Shown: positions 29,466-38,267 of the stretch, one piece after another
How the letters are laid out: each line of letters begins with the position of its first letter
Numbering within the stretch: the first letter of the stretch is position 1
DNA from: Neiella litorisoli
GTDB taxonomy: Bacteria > Pseudomonadota > Gammaproteobacteria > Enterobacterales > Neiellaceae
Direction: 5' to 3'
Assembly (NCBI RefSeq): GCF_014773395.1
Contig: NZ_JACXAF010000015.1
Location: 61,215-125,214, forward strand
Length of the DNA stretch: 64,000 bases
Notes under the pieces: generated by a model
Databases searched by the model: none
The model's input: the letters and a program-made list of their open reading frames with translations, nothing else
Told to the model about the DNA's origin: nothing
Translations under genes and position numbers: made by a program

Positions 29466-32400
29466 TTATTGAGCAGGTGCTTCGCTGGTCTGAAAGCGAA
29501 TCACCTGCCCTTTACCATTGTCTTTGGCCTGATACAGGGCCTTATCTGCCTCGGTTAGCATACTGGCCGCATTGGGCGCATGTAACCGATAATCGGTTTG
29601 CGTCACCCCCACCGAACAACTCAACCATTTCTCTTGAGGGATCACCACCGGCCGCTTCAACGCTTTGCTTAGGGCTTCAGTGAAACCACGCTTACTGGCA
29701 AGCGCCTGCAGAATACGTTCACCAACAAATTGTGCTTGCTCGGCGCCTGTTTCGGGCATAAAGACGATAAATTCGTCGCCTCCCCAGCGGCCAGCCACAT
29801 CGACATCACGGAGCTGCTCCAACAACAAATCAGCAAACCATTGCAGCAATAGATCACCGGCATCGTGGCCAAAGGTATCGTTGTAGTATTTGAAATTATC
29901 CAGATCCATAAACGCCAACGACATGTAGCCGATTTTGCCGGAATAACGCCGCACACGATTAATTTCATCTTGAATCGTACTTTGCAGCGCTTGCCGGTTG
30001 GCCAGCCCTGTTAAGGTATCGATGGAGCTTAGTTCAATTAACTTATTCTTTTGCCGGACCGCCAATAACTGGCTCGCCAACTGATTGCCAATTAGCGACA
30101 GCACTTCCTGATCATGTTTGCTTGGCGAGTAAGGCTGATCGATATTAACCAGCACCAGCTGACAACAGCGCAGGTTGCCATCGCGCAGTGGTAACACGCA
30201 CACTGAACTCAACCGCTGGCTGCCGCCACGGAACAACCAACTACGATTCAACAACAACTGTTGATTGCGATAATCGCGAACATCTTCGGCCAGCTCGTCG
30301 ACCGGAAAATTCTGCACCTGACCGTCAACATGCACCGCCATGACTTCCGCTTGCTCGGTTTGGCAGTTGACCACCATGGCGACCTGAAAATCATAATGGC
30401 CACACAGCAATCGCACGGTTTCGCGCGCGATCACCGATTCGCTTGATGCATCTGAACCAATCGCTTGCAAGGCGCTAATCAAGCGCACTTCGCGCATTCG
30501 CTTCCACAATTGATTAAGCCGCGCTTCTTGCTGTGCCAGCAGGAACAAGTGGTCCAACTCCAGTGTCGGCAGCGGCAAATTCACCAGCACGGCCTCGTTG
30601 CCCAACAACCATTGTCGCGATGACTGCCAGCCAGCCGGCATTCTTACTTTAATACCATCGGCTTGCTCTAAGATGGCAATGCCACTATCACGCGATGGTG
30701 CACAGCGGACCTGCACTTCCAGCCACAGCAATTGAAACTGATTGCGCAACCGCACACTGGTGGCAAGGCGCTGTTCAATGGCGTTCACGGTGGCTTCTCG
30801 GTCGATTCTATCTTCACCGTTGCTGTCGGCCAGCAACAGCTGAAGGATTGGTTGCAGCAGGCTGGCCGATTGCGACATCGGGATCGACAGCCGTTTACTG
30901 CGTTCCAGACATTGTTGCGCTCGCAATGCTTCACCACTGAGCACCAACACCACGCCTTGCATCAAATGCACGTCATGTAAATTGCGGTAGGCAAAGTAGC
31001 TGGAATGCTGACTGACCATTAAGCGGCGTAATTTTTCCAGAATCGTCGCGCTGTGGCGGTAGTTGCGTACCATCAAATAAAGCCACGCCAAGTTATACAT
31101 GGTGGCAATGGTCTCGCCGACATCATTGGCTTTGATGACTTGTTTCAGGGCACCATTGAAATAATCGTAGGCGTCGAGAAACTGCTCTTGCTGACAGTAA
31201 AAATAACCAAAACCATTGCGTACCCGAGCAATTTCAACCGGATCTTGCAGTTGATTGCGGAGCCGTTCACTAATCGCAAAACAGCGCTTGGCCGAATGCA
31301 TTCGTTGCATTGACTCCAGCACCACCGCTCGCGAGTGATAGGCGGCCGCTAAGCCAGCGCGCTGATCCGTCTCTTTTGCGATTCGGATGGCTTCTTTGGC
31401 AGCCTCCAATGCTTGCGGCTGACTCAACTTGGTGGAATGTTCAAGCTGGCCAAAAATATTACGGCAAACGTAAATTTGGCCGTTGTGCATATTCAGTTGC
31501 TGCAACAATTGCAGCAACTCGGCAATGCGCTCAAGGCCAAAACCAGCGTTAGCGCGATTACAGGCAACAAAATAGTTGAACAAACAATTGGCCCGTTCGC
31601 GCTCATCTGCTAGGCCCGAGGCATAGTTCACGGCCTGACGACCACAGCTCAATGCCTGAGTCAGATCGGATTTGTAAATATAAGCCCAGCACAAATGACG
31701 GTAGGCTCTGGCTAGCGCACGCCGATCGGCGCCTAGCTGCGCTTGCTCTAAAATGCTATCAAGGGCATCAAAGGCCTCGTCTAGTTCACCCAAATAGAGC
31801 AGGCAATGACCTTTGAAGGCCTGCAAATGCAGCCGCGAACTGGTGTCATGACTTAAGCCTTTGACGATAAAGTTTCGCTCGGTCTGCTCTGCTGCATAAC
31901 TGGCTTCCGGCAAACACATCAAAGCCAGCAACGCCTCACAGTCACGCAACATGGCCCGCGGATCTTTGGCCATAATAAACGGGCTTTCTGGCCATGCCTG
32001 AGCGGCGCCAGCCGCCTCGTGAGCATTGGTTTCTAGCAGACCTTGATCGCCATCGAGCCATTCGACAAAACCATGCCACTGATCTTGAATTCGCTCATCA
32101 GCATGGATGTATTCCGGATCAAGGGCGATCACCAGCATTAGCGGCACTGAAGTGATATCGGCAAGTTGCTTCACCACCTGCAGTGTTGATGGCCCCGCAA
32201 ACTGAAAATCACTGGCGAGCAAACACAAAGGAGCTTGCTCAGCCAACCAGCGCAACATTGAGACAATCAGACTCGCGGCAAAATTACGCTCGTATACCAG
32301 CTCGCCCGGCAAGGGCAATTCCACCCGAGATGGCGACTTACCAGCAAAATACCGCAGTAAAATGGCGCGATATTGATTTCGCACAGCAATGCCGTCAAGC

Positions 32401-32681
32401 AACTGTTCTGGGCTGATTTGACGCTGCCGAATCACTTGCGCAATCAGTGGCAGCAACGGACTAAAGGGATGGCAGGTATCGCGCTCATACAAGCGCCAAC
32501 GGAACGCGGTCAGGCCCTCGCTAGCGGCCCAATGATCGATCATCTGGCAGCTGTGCTCGCGCTGATCGCCTCGGATAAACGTCAAATTCGCCGAGCCTTG
32601 CTGACATTGCTGCCAACGCTGCCGAAGACGCTTGAATGTGGCCGATTGAGTGACTGCAGATTCGCTCACGAGCGGTTCCAT
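29466..32681 (-). CDS. Diguanylate cyclase with decayed STAND ATPase, TPR and GAF-like regions
   Basis: 1,071 residues, no signal or membrane segment. The N-terminus (about 10-260) aligns by eye with AAA_16/STAND modules (PFSPLLPLIAQVI, then LCLLASDFQFAGPSTLQVV). The Walker A position reads FIRGDQREHSC, without GKS/T, and the Walker B acids are lost. A long helical TPR-like region (about 270-670) and a GAF-like part (about 730-870) follow. The C-terminal GGDEF domain is intact: GGDEF at 967-971 with RDVD five residues before it, the inhibitory I-site. It should make cyclic di-GMP. It sits where cysE lies in relatives. Confidence 0.88.
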   Translation of the reverse strand: MEPLVSESAVTQSATFKRLRQRWQQCQQGSANLTFIRGDQREHSCQMIDHWAASEGLTAFRWRLYERDTCHPFSPLLPLIAQVIRQRQISPEQLLDGIAVRNQYRAILLRYFAGKSPSRVELPLPGELVYERNFAASLIVSMLRWLAEQAPLCLLASDFQFAGPSTLQVVKQLADITSVPLMLVIALDPEYIHADERIQDQWHGFVEWLDGDQGLLETNAHEAAGAAQAWPESPFIMAKDPRAMLRDCEALLALMCLPEASYAAEQTERNFIVKGLSHDTSSRLHLQAFKGHCLLYLGELDEAFDALDSILEQAQLGADRRALARAYRHLCWAYIYKSDLTQALSCGRQAVNYASGLADERERANCLFNYFVACNRANAGFGLERIAELLQLLQQLNMHNGQIYVCRNIFGQLEHSTKLSQPQALEAAKEAIRIAKETDQRAGLAAAYHSRAVVLESMQRMHSAKRCFAISERLRNQLQDPVEIARVRNGFGYFYCQQEQFLDAYDYFNGALKQVIKANDVGETIATMYNLAWLYLMVRNYRHSATILEKLRRLMVSQHSSYFAYRNLHDVHLMQGVVLVLSGEALRAQQCLERSKRLSIPMSQSASLLQPILQLLLADSNGEDRIDREATVNAIEQRLATSVRLRNQFQLLWLEVQVRCAPSRDSGIAILEQADGIKVRMPAGWQSSRQWLLGNEAVLVNLPLPTLELDHLFLLAQQEARLNQLWKRMREVRLISALQAIGSDASSESVIARETVRLLCGHYDFQVAMVVNCQTEQAEVMAVHVDGQVQNFPVDELAEDVRDYRNQQLLLNRSWLFRGGSQRLSSVCVLPLRDGNLRCCQLVLVNIDQPYSPSKHDQEVLSLIGNQLASQLLAVRQKNKLIELSSIDTLTGLANRQALQSTIQDEINRVRRYSGKIGYMSLAFMDLDNFKYYNDTFGHDAGDLLLQWFADLLLEQLRDVDVAGRWGGDEFIVFMPETGAEQAQFVGERILQALASKRGFTEALSKALKRPVVIPQEKWLSCSVGVTQTDYRLHAPNAASMLTEADKALYQAKDNGKGQVIRFQTSEAPAQ

Positions 32682-32826
32682 GGTGACACAACAAATCCCT
32701 TGCTTTGACTAGCCAACCATTATCTTCAGATCGATCCGACTAGTAAATCGCCGGTTTATCACAAAACCACCGGCAAATCCTGTTTCTGTGACCTTGGCAA
32801 GGCCATAGCCCATTGTTCTAACAGAC

Positions 32827-33303
32827 TTAAACCGAACCGAGAACGGCACCACCAAAATCAAGCTGACGCCAAGCTTCGTAGCTAACAATCGCCACCGCGT
32901 TGGACAAGTTAAGGCTGCGGGCATCGGCCATCATCGGGATTCGAATTCGATGATCAGGGCTAAAACCATTGCGGATCGAATCGGGTAACCCACTGGTTTC
33001 AGAGCCAAACAGCAACACATCATCGACTTGGTAGTGGGGTTCGGTATGGGGCCGACTGCCTTTGGTGGTCAAGGCAAACATCCGTCGCCCAGCCATGGCT
33101 TCGGCAAATGCGTCAAAATTGGGATAGCGACTAACCCGCGCTAAATCATGGTAATCAAGCCCCGCTCGGCGCAGCTTTTTTTCTTCTAAATCAAAGCCGA
33201 AGGGTTCAATTAAATGCAGCTGGGCACCACAGTTGGCAGCCAGCCGAATAATGTTGCCGGTATTCGGCGCAATCTGAGGTTCATGTAGAGCAATATGAAA
33301 CAT
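32827..33303 (-). CDS. trmL: tRNA (cytidine/uridine-2'-O-)-methyltransferase TrmL
   Basis: 158-residue SPOUT enzyme that 2'-O-methylates the wobble base of leucine tRNAs. The knotted fold motifs [31 protein letters not shown] and [19 protein letters not shown] are clear. Length matches E. coli TrmL. It lies 43 bases after cpxA on the same strand and upstream of the diguanylate cyclase gene. Confidence 0.95.
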   Translation of the reverse strand: MFHIALHEPQIAPNTGNIIRLAANCGAQLHLIEPFGFDLEEKKLRRAGLDYHDLARVSRYPNFDAFAEAMAGRRMFALTTKGSRPHTEPHYQVDDVLLFGSETSGLPDSIRNGFSPDHRIRIPMMADARSLNLSNAVAIVSYEAWRQLDFGGAVLGSV

Positions 33304-33346
33304 GGGAGACTCAAACTAACAATGCAATCGCGCCATTGTACGCACT

Positions 33347-34711
33347 CTATTGCATCGACTCTACTTCGCCGCTTGTTGGCAAGCTCATCACCACTCGCAA
33401 GCCACCGGACTCAGCCGTTTCAGCTCGCACCTCGCCATGATGAAAACGCACGGCCTGAGCAACAATAGCCAACCCCAACCCAGCGCCTCCGCGCTCGCGC
33501 TGGCGAGCAAATTCAGGCCGATAGAAGGGCTCAAACAATTTATCGTGCTCTTCTTGGGGCACGCCGCAACCATCATCGTCCACGCTCAAGGTGAGCTGTT
33601 GGTCACTTAGCGTCAGCTCCACATTGAGCGATGACTCGGCATAACGGCCGGCATTGTCGAGGACATTACCAATGGCACGTTGCAGCAAATCAGCATTGCC
33701 ATAAAAGTCGATTGTCGCCAACGTGGTTGGCATGACATTCAACTCAATGTGCAAGTCAGGGCGAGTAAAGCGCAAGTTATCAACGCATTGTTTTAACACT
33801 GCCATGAAGTCGATGCGCTGCTTGTCGTGCTCAGGCATGAGCTGCATTCGCGATAAACTGAGCAACTGGCCAATCATATCGTTGAGCACATCACTTTCAT
33901 GACTAATGCGGTCACTTTCGGTGTTGCTGCCAAGCCGTTTTACCAACAACGAATTGGCCAAACTGAGGCGAGTCAGTGGCGAGCGCAATTCATGCGACAC
34001 ATCACTGAGCAGCCGTTTATGGGCCGCCAACGCATCATCAATGGTGGTTGCCATCGAGCTCACCGAGCGGGCCAAGGAACCAATCTCATCTTTGCGCTGT
34101 TGCACCGCCTGATCGACCGGCGCTTTAAAGTCGCCAGCGGCAATCAGGTTTGCCGTGCCACGCAGTTGCGCTAGCGGTTTGACGATTTGCCGCGCCACCA
34201 CAAATGCCAACCCTCCGAGCAGGAGGGCGACACACATTAACAACAACGGGCTTTGGCGCAGCATGTTTCGCAGCCATACTCCGCGGCTAATGCGCTCTGG
34301 CAAACCTAAAAACAATAAATATTGATGATCGGCATGACGAACGGCGAGCGGCCCAACGACCCAATGAGGGCCCATTTTGTTCAGTAACGGCTGCTCCAAA
34401 TCGAGCAATGGCTGAGCCTGCTGAATAAATTCCGGCGGAATTTTATCGGTGATAAAGCGGCTTTGGTCAGCATCATAGAGCCATAACATGCCGCCATCAG
34501 GCAACACTTGGCGGTGCTTCAACCACTTGCCTTTTTTGCCCCGAGATAACATGCGATCAACTTTACCGACTTGCCGCTCGCTATATTCGGTCAAGCGCGC
34601 ATCCAGCTGTTGTGGCCCCACAGGAACCAATAACGGCCACGCCAACATTAAGCCGGCGACGGCCAACAGAGCGACCCACAACCAGATAAAAATTCGAATC
34701 GACAACGACAT
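33347..34711 (-). CDS. cpxA: Envelope-stress sensor kinase CpxA
   Basis: 454 residues. TM1 (about 7-30), a periplasmic domain (about 31-160), TM2 (about 165-185), HAMP, then the H-box LLSDVSHELRSPLTRL, and ATPase boxes VDDDGCGVP and GGAGLGLAIV. It senses envelope protein misfolding and phosphorylates CpxR. Start and cpxR stop overlap in TAATG. Assignment as Cpx rests on the neighbours: a CpxP-like gene divergent across a CpxR box, and fieF. Confidence 0.9.
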   Translation of the reverse strand: MSLSIRIFIWLWVALLAVAGLMLAWPLLVPVGPQQLDARLTEYSERQVGKVDRMLSRGKKGKWLKHRQVLPDGGMLWLYDADQSRFITDKIPPEFIQQAQPLLDLEQPLLNKMGPHWVVGPLAVRHADHQYLLFLGLPERISRGVWLRNMLRQSPLLLMCVALLLGGLAFVVARQIVKPLAQLRGTANLIAAGDFKAPVDQAVQQRKDEIGSLARSVSSMATTIDDALAAHKRLLSDVSHELRSPLTRLSLANSLLVKRLGSNTESDRISHESDVLNDMIGQLLSLSRMQLMPEHDKQRIDFMAVLKQCVDNLRFTRPDLHIELNVMPTTLATIDFYGNADLLQRAIGNVLDNAGRYAESSLNVELTLSDQQLTLSVDDDGCGVPQEEHDKLFEPFYRPEFARQRERGGAGLGLAIVAQAVRFHHGEVRAETAESGGLRVVMSLPTSGEVESMQ

Positions 34712-35406
34712 TAACTGCTCCGAACCACTTCTGCAGACCAGCTGTAACCGCGGCCTCGTAAGGTTTTGATGGGCACTTCAGGGAGGTGCTCAGCCAACTT
34801 TTTGCGAACATGACTGACATGCATATCGACACTGCGATCAAACGGCATCAAACGACGCCCCAGCGCTTTCAGACTTAAGGTTTCCTTATCAACCGGTTGC
34901 CCTGGGTTGTCCATTAAACAGGCCAGAATTGCCAGCTCGGCACTGGTCATCTGCAAATCTTGCTGCTGCCATAGAGCCGTTTGCTTGGCGATATTGACTT
35001 CGACACCCGCGGACACCAAGCTGTCTCCGAGTTCTTGCTGGGCCGGCTGATAACGCCGTAACACGGCTTTCATTCGCGCCACTAGCTCGGCTTCGGTAAA
35101 GGGCTTGGGTAAATAGTCATCCGCGCCGTGCTCTAAGCCCAGCACGCGATCAGCCGGCTCGCCCCGTGCAGTTAACATGATCACGGGCACACTGGACTGT
35201 TGGCGCAGTTGTTTGAGCACCTCAAAACCATTGAGTTGCGGCAACATCACATCGAGCAACACCAGCTCATGTTGACCGAGCAAAGCTTGTTGTAAACCGT
35301 TTTGGCCGTCATGAACCGCATCCAGCTGAAAGTCGTCATATTGCAGCAATTCAGTGAGCAGGCTGGCTAATTCAGTATCGTCGTCAATCAGTAATACCCG
35401 ATTCAT
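34711..35406 (-). CDS. cpxR: Envelope-stress response regulator CpxR
   Basis: 231 residues from the ATG at 35406 (GAGGACACC just ahead). The OmpR-type receiver has acidic pocket LLIDDD, Asp52 in LLDVMLP and Lys in YLPKPF. The C-terminal winged helix ends in SVDMHVSHVRKKL and IKTLRGRGYSW. It binds GTAAA-N5-GTAAA; such a box lies 74 bases upstream, so it should autoregulate and drive the divergent cpxP-like gene. Confidence 0.93.
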   Translation of the reverse strand: MNRVLLIDDDTELASLLTELLQYDDFQLDAVHDGQNGLQQALLGQHELVLLDVMLPQLNGFEVLKQLRQQSSVPVIMLTARGEPADRVLGLEHGADDYLPKPFTEAELVARMKAVLRRYQPAQQELGDSLVSAGVEVNIAKQTALWQQQDLQMTSAELAILACLMDNPGQPVDKETLSLKALGRRLMPFDRSVDMHVSHVRKKLAEHLPEVPIKTLRGRGYSWSAEVVRSS

Positions 35407-35479
35407 GGTGTCCTCGACTGTTGTCATACAACTCAAGATTACTTGCGGTACCGTGGCAACTCTAGCGACTCGATTCAAT

Positions 35480-35494
35480 TTTACGAATCTTTAC
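35480..35494 (-). promoter_or_regulatory. CpxR box between cpxR and cpxP-like gene
   Basis: Minus strand reads GTAAA-GATTC-GTAAA, an exact CpxR consensus with the correct 5-base spacing, in the divergent promoter region. Confidence 0.8.
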
Positions 35495-35607
35495 GTTGCC
35501 TTGACGTTGCTTTGCATTGCCTGCCGTAGACTTCAATCATCGTTGTCCCCCCAACGAATTGAACTGAACTTAATTGAATTGAATCTTCGAGTCACCCAAC
35601 CTGAAGG

Positions 35608-36102
35608 ATGAATAAAATGAAAGCCAAAGCTCTTGTTGTAGCCCTGTGTTGTACTCTTGGCGTTGCCGCTCCGGTGTTCGCCAAAGGCCAAATGCCAATG
35701 GGCAAAGTTCTTCGCCAGTTAGATTTAACGGAAGAACAAAAAACTCAAATTCAACAACTACGTAACGAGCAGCGCGAAGCCGGACAAACGCAGAAAGACG
35801 CAATGACCACTGCCCGCGAAGCACACAAAGCAGCAATGCAGGCGTTGATGACCAACCCAACCTTTGATGAAGACGAAGCGGCGCGTTTAATTGATGAGCG
35901 CAATGCCCACCAAAAAGCCCGCAGCTTGGAAAAAATGCGCGCTCACCACGCGGTCATGCAGGTATTAACACCGCAGCAGCAAACTCAGTTTATTGAACTG
36001 ATGGAGCAGAAAATGGAGAAGCAAAAAGAGCGCGGTGGTAAAAAAGGCAAAAAAGGTAACAAAGGCGAAAAAGGCCAAAACTTGGGCGGTAGCGGTTTTT
36101 AA
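35608..36102 (+). CDS. cpxP: CpxP/Spy-family periplasmic protein
   Basis: 164 residues. The signal peptide ends at VFA (about residue 25). Two LTxxQ-type motifs are present (LDLTEEQKTQI near 39 and VLTPQQQTQF near 124), with helices between them as in CpxP/Spy. CpxP inhibits CpxA until misfolded proteins titrate it; Spy is a periplasmic chaperone. Position opposite cpxR across a CpxR box favours CpxP. The unusual C-terminal tail is Lys/Gly-rich (GGKKGKKGNKGEKG) and not part of the known fold. Confidence 0.85.
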   Translation: MNKMKAKALVVALCCTLGVAAPVFAKGQMPMGKVLRQLDLTEEQKTQIQQLRNEQREAGQTQKDAMTTAREAHKAAMQALMTNPTFDEDEAARLIDERNAHQKARSLEKMRAHHAVMQVLTPQQQTQFIELMEQKMEKQKERGGKKGKKGNKGEKGQNLGGSGF

Positions 36103-36151
36103 CCCAAATTTGCCCAGACATTGGCTCAACTCATTGAGCTGAAGGCAATAT

Positions 36152-36188
36152 TCAGGCAGCATGTGGCACATTATTGACTGCTGCCTGA
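36152..36188 (+). repeat. Inverted repeat just upstream of fieF
   Basis: Perfect 10-bp arms TCAGGCAGCA (36152-36161) and TGCTGCCTGA (36179-36188) with a 17-base loop. No T run follows. The right arm ends 6 bases before the fieF ATG, covering its translation start region. Confidence 0.75.
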
Positions 36189-36194
36189 GTGATC

Positions 36195-37067
36195 ATGCCA
36201 GCCAACCATTACGCCACATGGGTCAAACGAGCCAGTACAGCGGCAATAGTCGTAGCCATTGTACTGGTCGTCATCAAAGGAATTTGCTGGCTTTACACCG
36301 GCTCTGCGGCCCTACTCGCTTCACTCCTCGATTCGCTTATCGATGCCGTTGCCTCGGCGGTTAACTACGCCGCAATTCGCTGGGCCACCAAGCCACCCGA
36401 TGCCAATCATCGTTTCGGCCATGGCAAACTCGAAGCCATTGCAGCGCTCGCCCAGAGCGGTTTTATTACTGGCTCAGCCCTGCTACTGGCGATGCATGGC
36501 ATTGATCGCATGCTCAATCCAACCATAGTGAAGAACCTGCCCATTGGTTTAGCGGCAATGGCTTTTGCCATGCTCCTCACCATTGCGCTCGTCGCCTTTC
36601 AAACCATTGCCATCGCGAAAACCGACAGCACCGCGATCCGTGCCGACCGGCTGCATTACCAATCCGATATTCTGATGAACTTGGCGGTGTTTAGCTCGCT
36701 GGCGTTAACTTGGTACGGCTGGCAAGCTGCCGATGCTTGGTTTGCTCTGGCGATCGCTTGTTACATGCTGTTTAGTGTCGTGGCCATTGTCCGCCATGCT
36801 TTTTCACACTTGATGGATCGCGAGCTATCCAGCGATGAGCGGCAACAAATCATCGATCAAGTGCTACAGCATCCGCAAGTGCGCGGCTATCATGATCTTC
36901 GCACCCGTCAGTCTGCCGGAACCCGATTCATTCAGCTTCACCTTGAGCTTGATGGAGCGCTGTCACTCACCGAAGCCCATGCCATTTGCGATCAGGTCGA
37001 ACGCAACGTCGCTGATCTATTTGACCTAGCGGACGTTATTATTCATCAGGACGTCGCCTCGAGGTGA
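36195..37067 (+). CDS. fieF: Cation-diffusion-facilitator metal exporter FieF
   Basis: 290 residues from the ATG at 36195 (a GTG two codons earlier is possible). Six membrane segments; the transport metal site includes LLDSLIDAVASAVN, and HRFGHGKLEAIAALAQSGFI is the family signature. A C-terminal cytoplasmic domain (about 205-290) has RELSSDERQQII and HDLRTRQSAGTRFIQLHL. It exchanges Zn(II)/Fe(II) for protons. Located after cpxP as in E. coli. Confidence 0.93.
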   Translation: MPANHYATWVKRASTAAIVVAIVLVVIKGICWLYTGSAALLASLLDSLIDAVASAVNYAAIRWATKPPDANHRFGHGKLEAIAALAQSGFITGSALLLAMHGIDRMLNPTIVKNLPIGLAAMAFAMLLTIALVAFQTIAIAKTDSTAIRADRLHYQSDILMNLAVFSSLALTWYGWQAADAWFALAIACYMLFSVVAIVRHAFSHLMDRELSSDERQQIIDQVLQHPQVRGYHDLRTRQSAGTRFIQLHLELDGALSLTEAHAICDQVERNVADLFDLADVIIHQDVASR

Positions 37068-37136
37068 TAGCAAATGACGCGTTGAACTTGCTAAACTGGG
37101 CGGCACTGTTTGTTCTCCATTCAAAGAGTTTTTACT

Positions 37137-37646
37137 ATGCCTCTGCTCGATAGCTTTACGGTTGACCACACCAAAATGGCAGCGCCTGCCGTTCGTGTTG
37201 CCAAGACCATGCAAACCCCTAAACAAGACACCATTACGGTGTTTGATCTGCGCTTTTGTGTACCCAATGCTGAAATTCTATCAGAGCGTGGGATCCACAC
37301 CCTTGAGCACCTGTTTGCTGGCTTCATGCGTGACCATCTGAACTCTGATCAAGTTGAAATTATTGATATTTCGCCAATGGGCTGCCGCACCGGTTTCTAC
37401 ATGAGTCTGATTGGCACGCCGACCGAACAGCAAGTCGCTGACGCTTGGTTGGCGGCCATGGAAGATGTGCTGGCGGTGTCGGATCAAAATGATATTCCAG
37501 AGCTCAATGAGTACCAATGTGGCACGTTTGCCATGCACTCGTTAGAAGAAGCTCAACAAATCGCCCAAGCAATCAAGAGCAAGGGCATTGGCATCAATAG
37601 CAATGACGCATTAGCCCTGCCCCAGTCACTGCTCAGCCAATTGTAA
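37137..37646 (+). CDS. luxS: S-ribosylhomocysteine lyase LuxS
   Basis: 169 residues from the ATG at 37137 (upstream in-frame TTG rejected; length matches the family). It splits S-ribosylhomocysteine to homocysteine and DPD, the precursor of autoinducer-2, in the activated methyl cycle. Metal ligands are His54 and His58 in [12 protein letters not shown] (with catalytic Glu57) and the Cys in YQCGTF; CVPN holds the second catalytic Cys. It is monocistronic. Confidence 0.97.
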   Translation: MPLLDSFTVDHTKMAAPAVRVAKTMQTPKQDTITVFDLRFCVPNAEILSERGIHTLEHLFAGFMRDHLNSDQVEIIDISPMGCRTGFYMSLIGTPTEQQVADAWLAAMEDVLAVSDQNDIPELNEYQCGTFAMHSLEEAQQIAQAIKSKGIGINSNDALALPQSLLSQL

Positions 37647-37769
37647 TCGTCGCCAGCCCAACGGCATTTGCAGGTGGTTGCGATCATGTAAAACAGCGCA
37701 ACCATCTCTTTACTTCATGGTTCCGGTTAGCCAATATACCGGCTGGCTTTTTGAATTGTTGTTAGCGCT

Positions 37770-38267
37770 ATGATGTATCTAATTGTCATTCTCGTCGCCA
37801 GTCTACTGGTCAATATTCTTCTCTTCGTCGAGCGCTTATCGCTGCTCAAGAAAATAGCCAAAGGCGACAAATTGCTGCGCAACACCAATCAGCAATTGCA
37901 ATTAACCCGTCAGACGCTGACCCACACCGCCCATCAATTACAAGAACAGATGCTGCGCCAGGTCAACGCTCAGCAAGGCGCTATTCAGCAGCGCAATTCG
38001 CAGGTGCTGGAACATTTGATTGAGCGGCTCCCGGCCATTATTCAAACACAGGCACAAACCGGTCAAAACTACGTCCAAGTCCTGAAAACACTGCCATCAC
38101 CGGAAGGCTGTAGCGTCGAAGAACTGACGGAGTACTTTAAAGAGCGCAACAAAACCTGGGCACGACTGTGGCAAATGCGCGATCCAAATGCATTGATGAA
38201 ATTGATGAATGCGATGATGAGCCAGTCCACTAGCGAAGCCAAGCAACCTGAAACGTCGACCTCGTGA
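37770..38267 (+). CDS. Membrane-anchored coiled-coil hypothetical protein
   Basis: 165 residues. One N-terminal membrane helix (about 2-20) is followed by a Gln-rich coiled coil (about 25-100) and a short globular end (EELTEYFKERNKTWARLWQM). Not a family I recognise with confidence; the design resembles small envelope-anchored coiled-coil proteins. It overlaps the next gene by four bases (GTGA), so it is probably translated together with the alpha/beta hydrolase. Confidence 0.72.
   Translation: MMYLIVILVASLLVNILLFVERLSLLKKIAKGDKLLRNTNQQLQLTRQTLTHTAHQLQEQMLRQVNAQQGAIQQRNSQVLEHLIERLPAIIQTQAQTGQNYVQVLKTLPSPEGCSVEELTEYFKERNKTWARLWQMRDPNALMKLMNAMMSQSTSEAKQPETSTS

Noticed and set aside
32727..32775. 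Hairpin GCCGGTTT...AAACC-A-CCGGC as terminator of trmL
   Set aside because: Bulged stem and no T run on the minus strand; not strong enough.
37675..37757. Terminator or riboswitch after luxS
   Set aside because: An 8-bp hairpin (TGGTTGCG/CGCAACCA, 14-base loop) and a weak AGCC/GGCT stem before five T exist, but neither is convincing.
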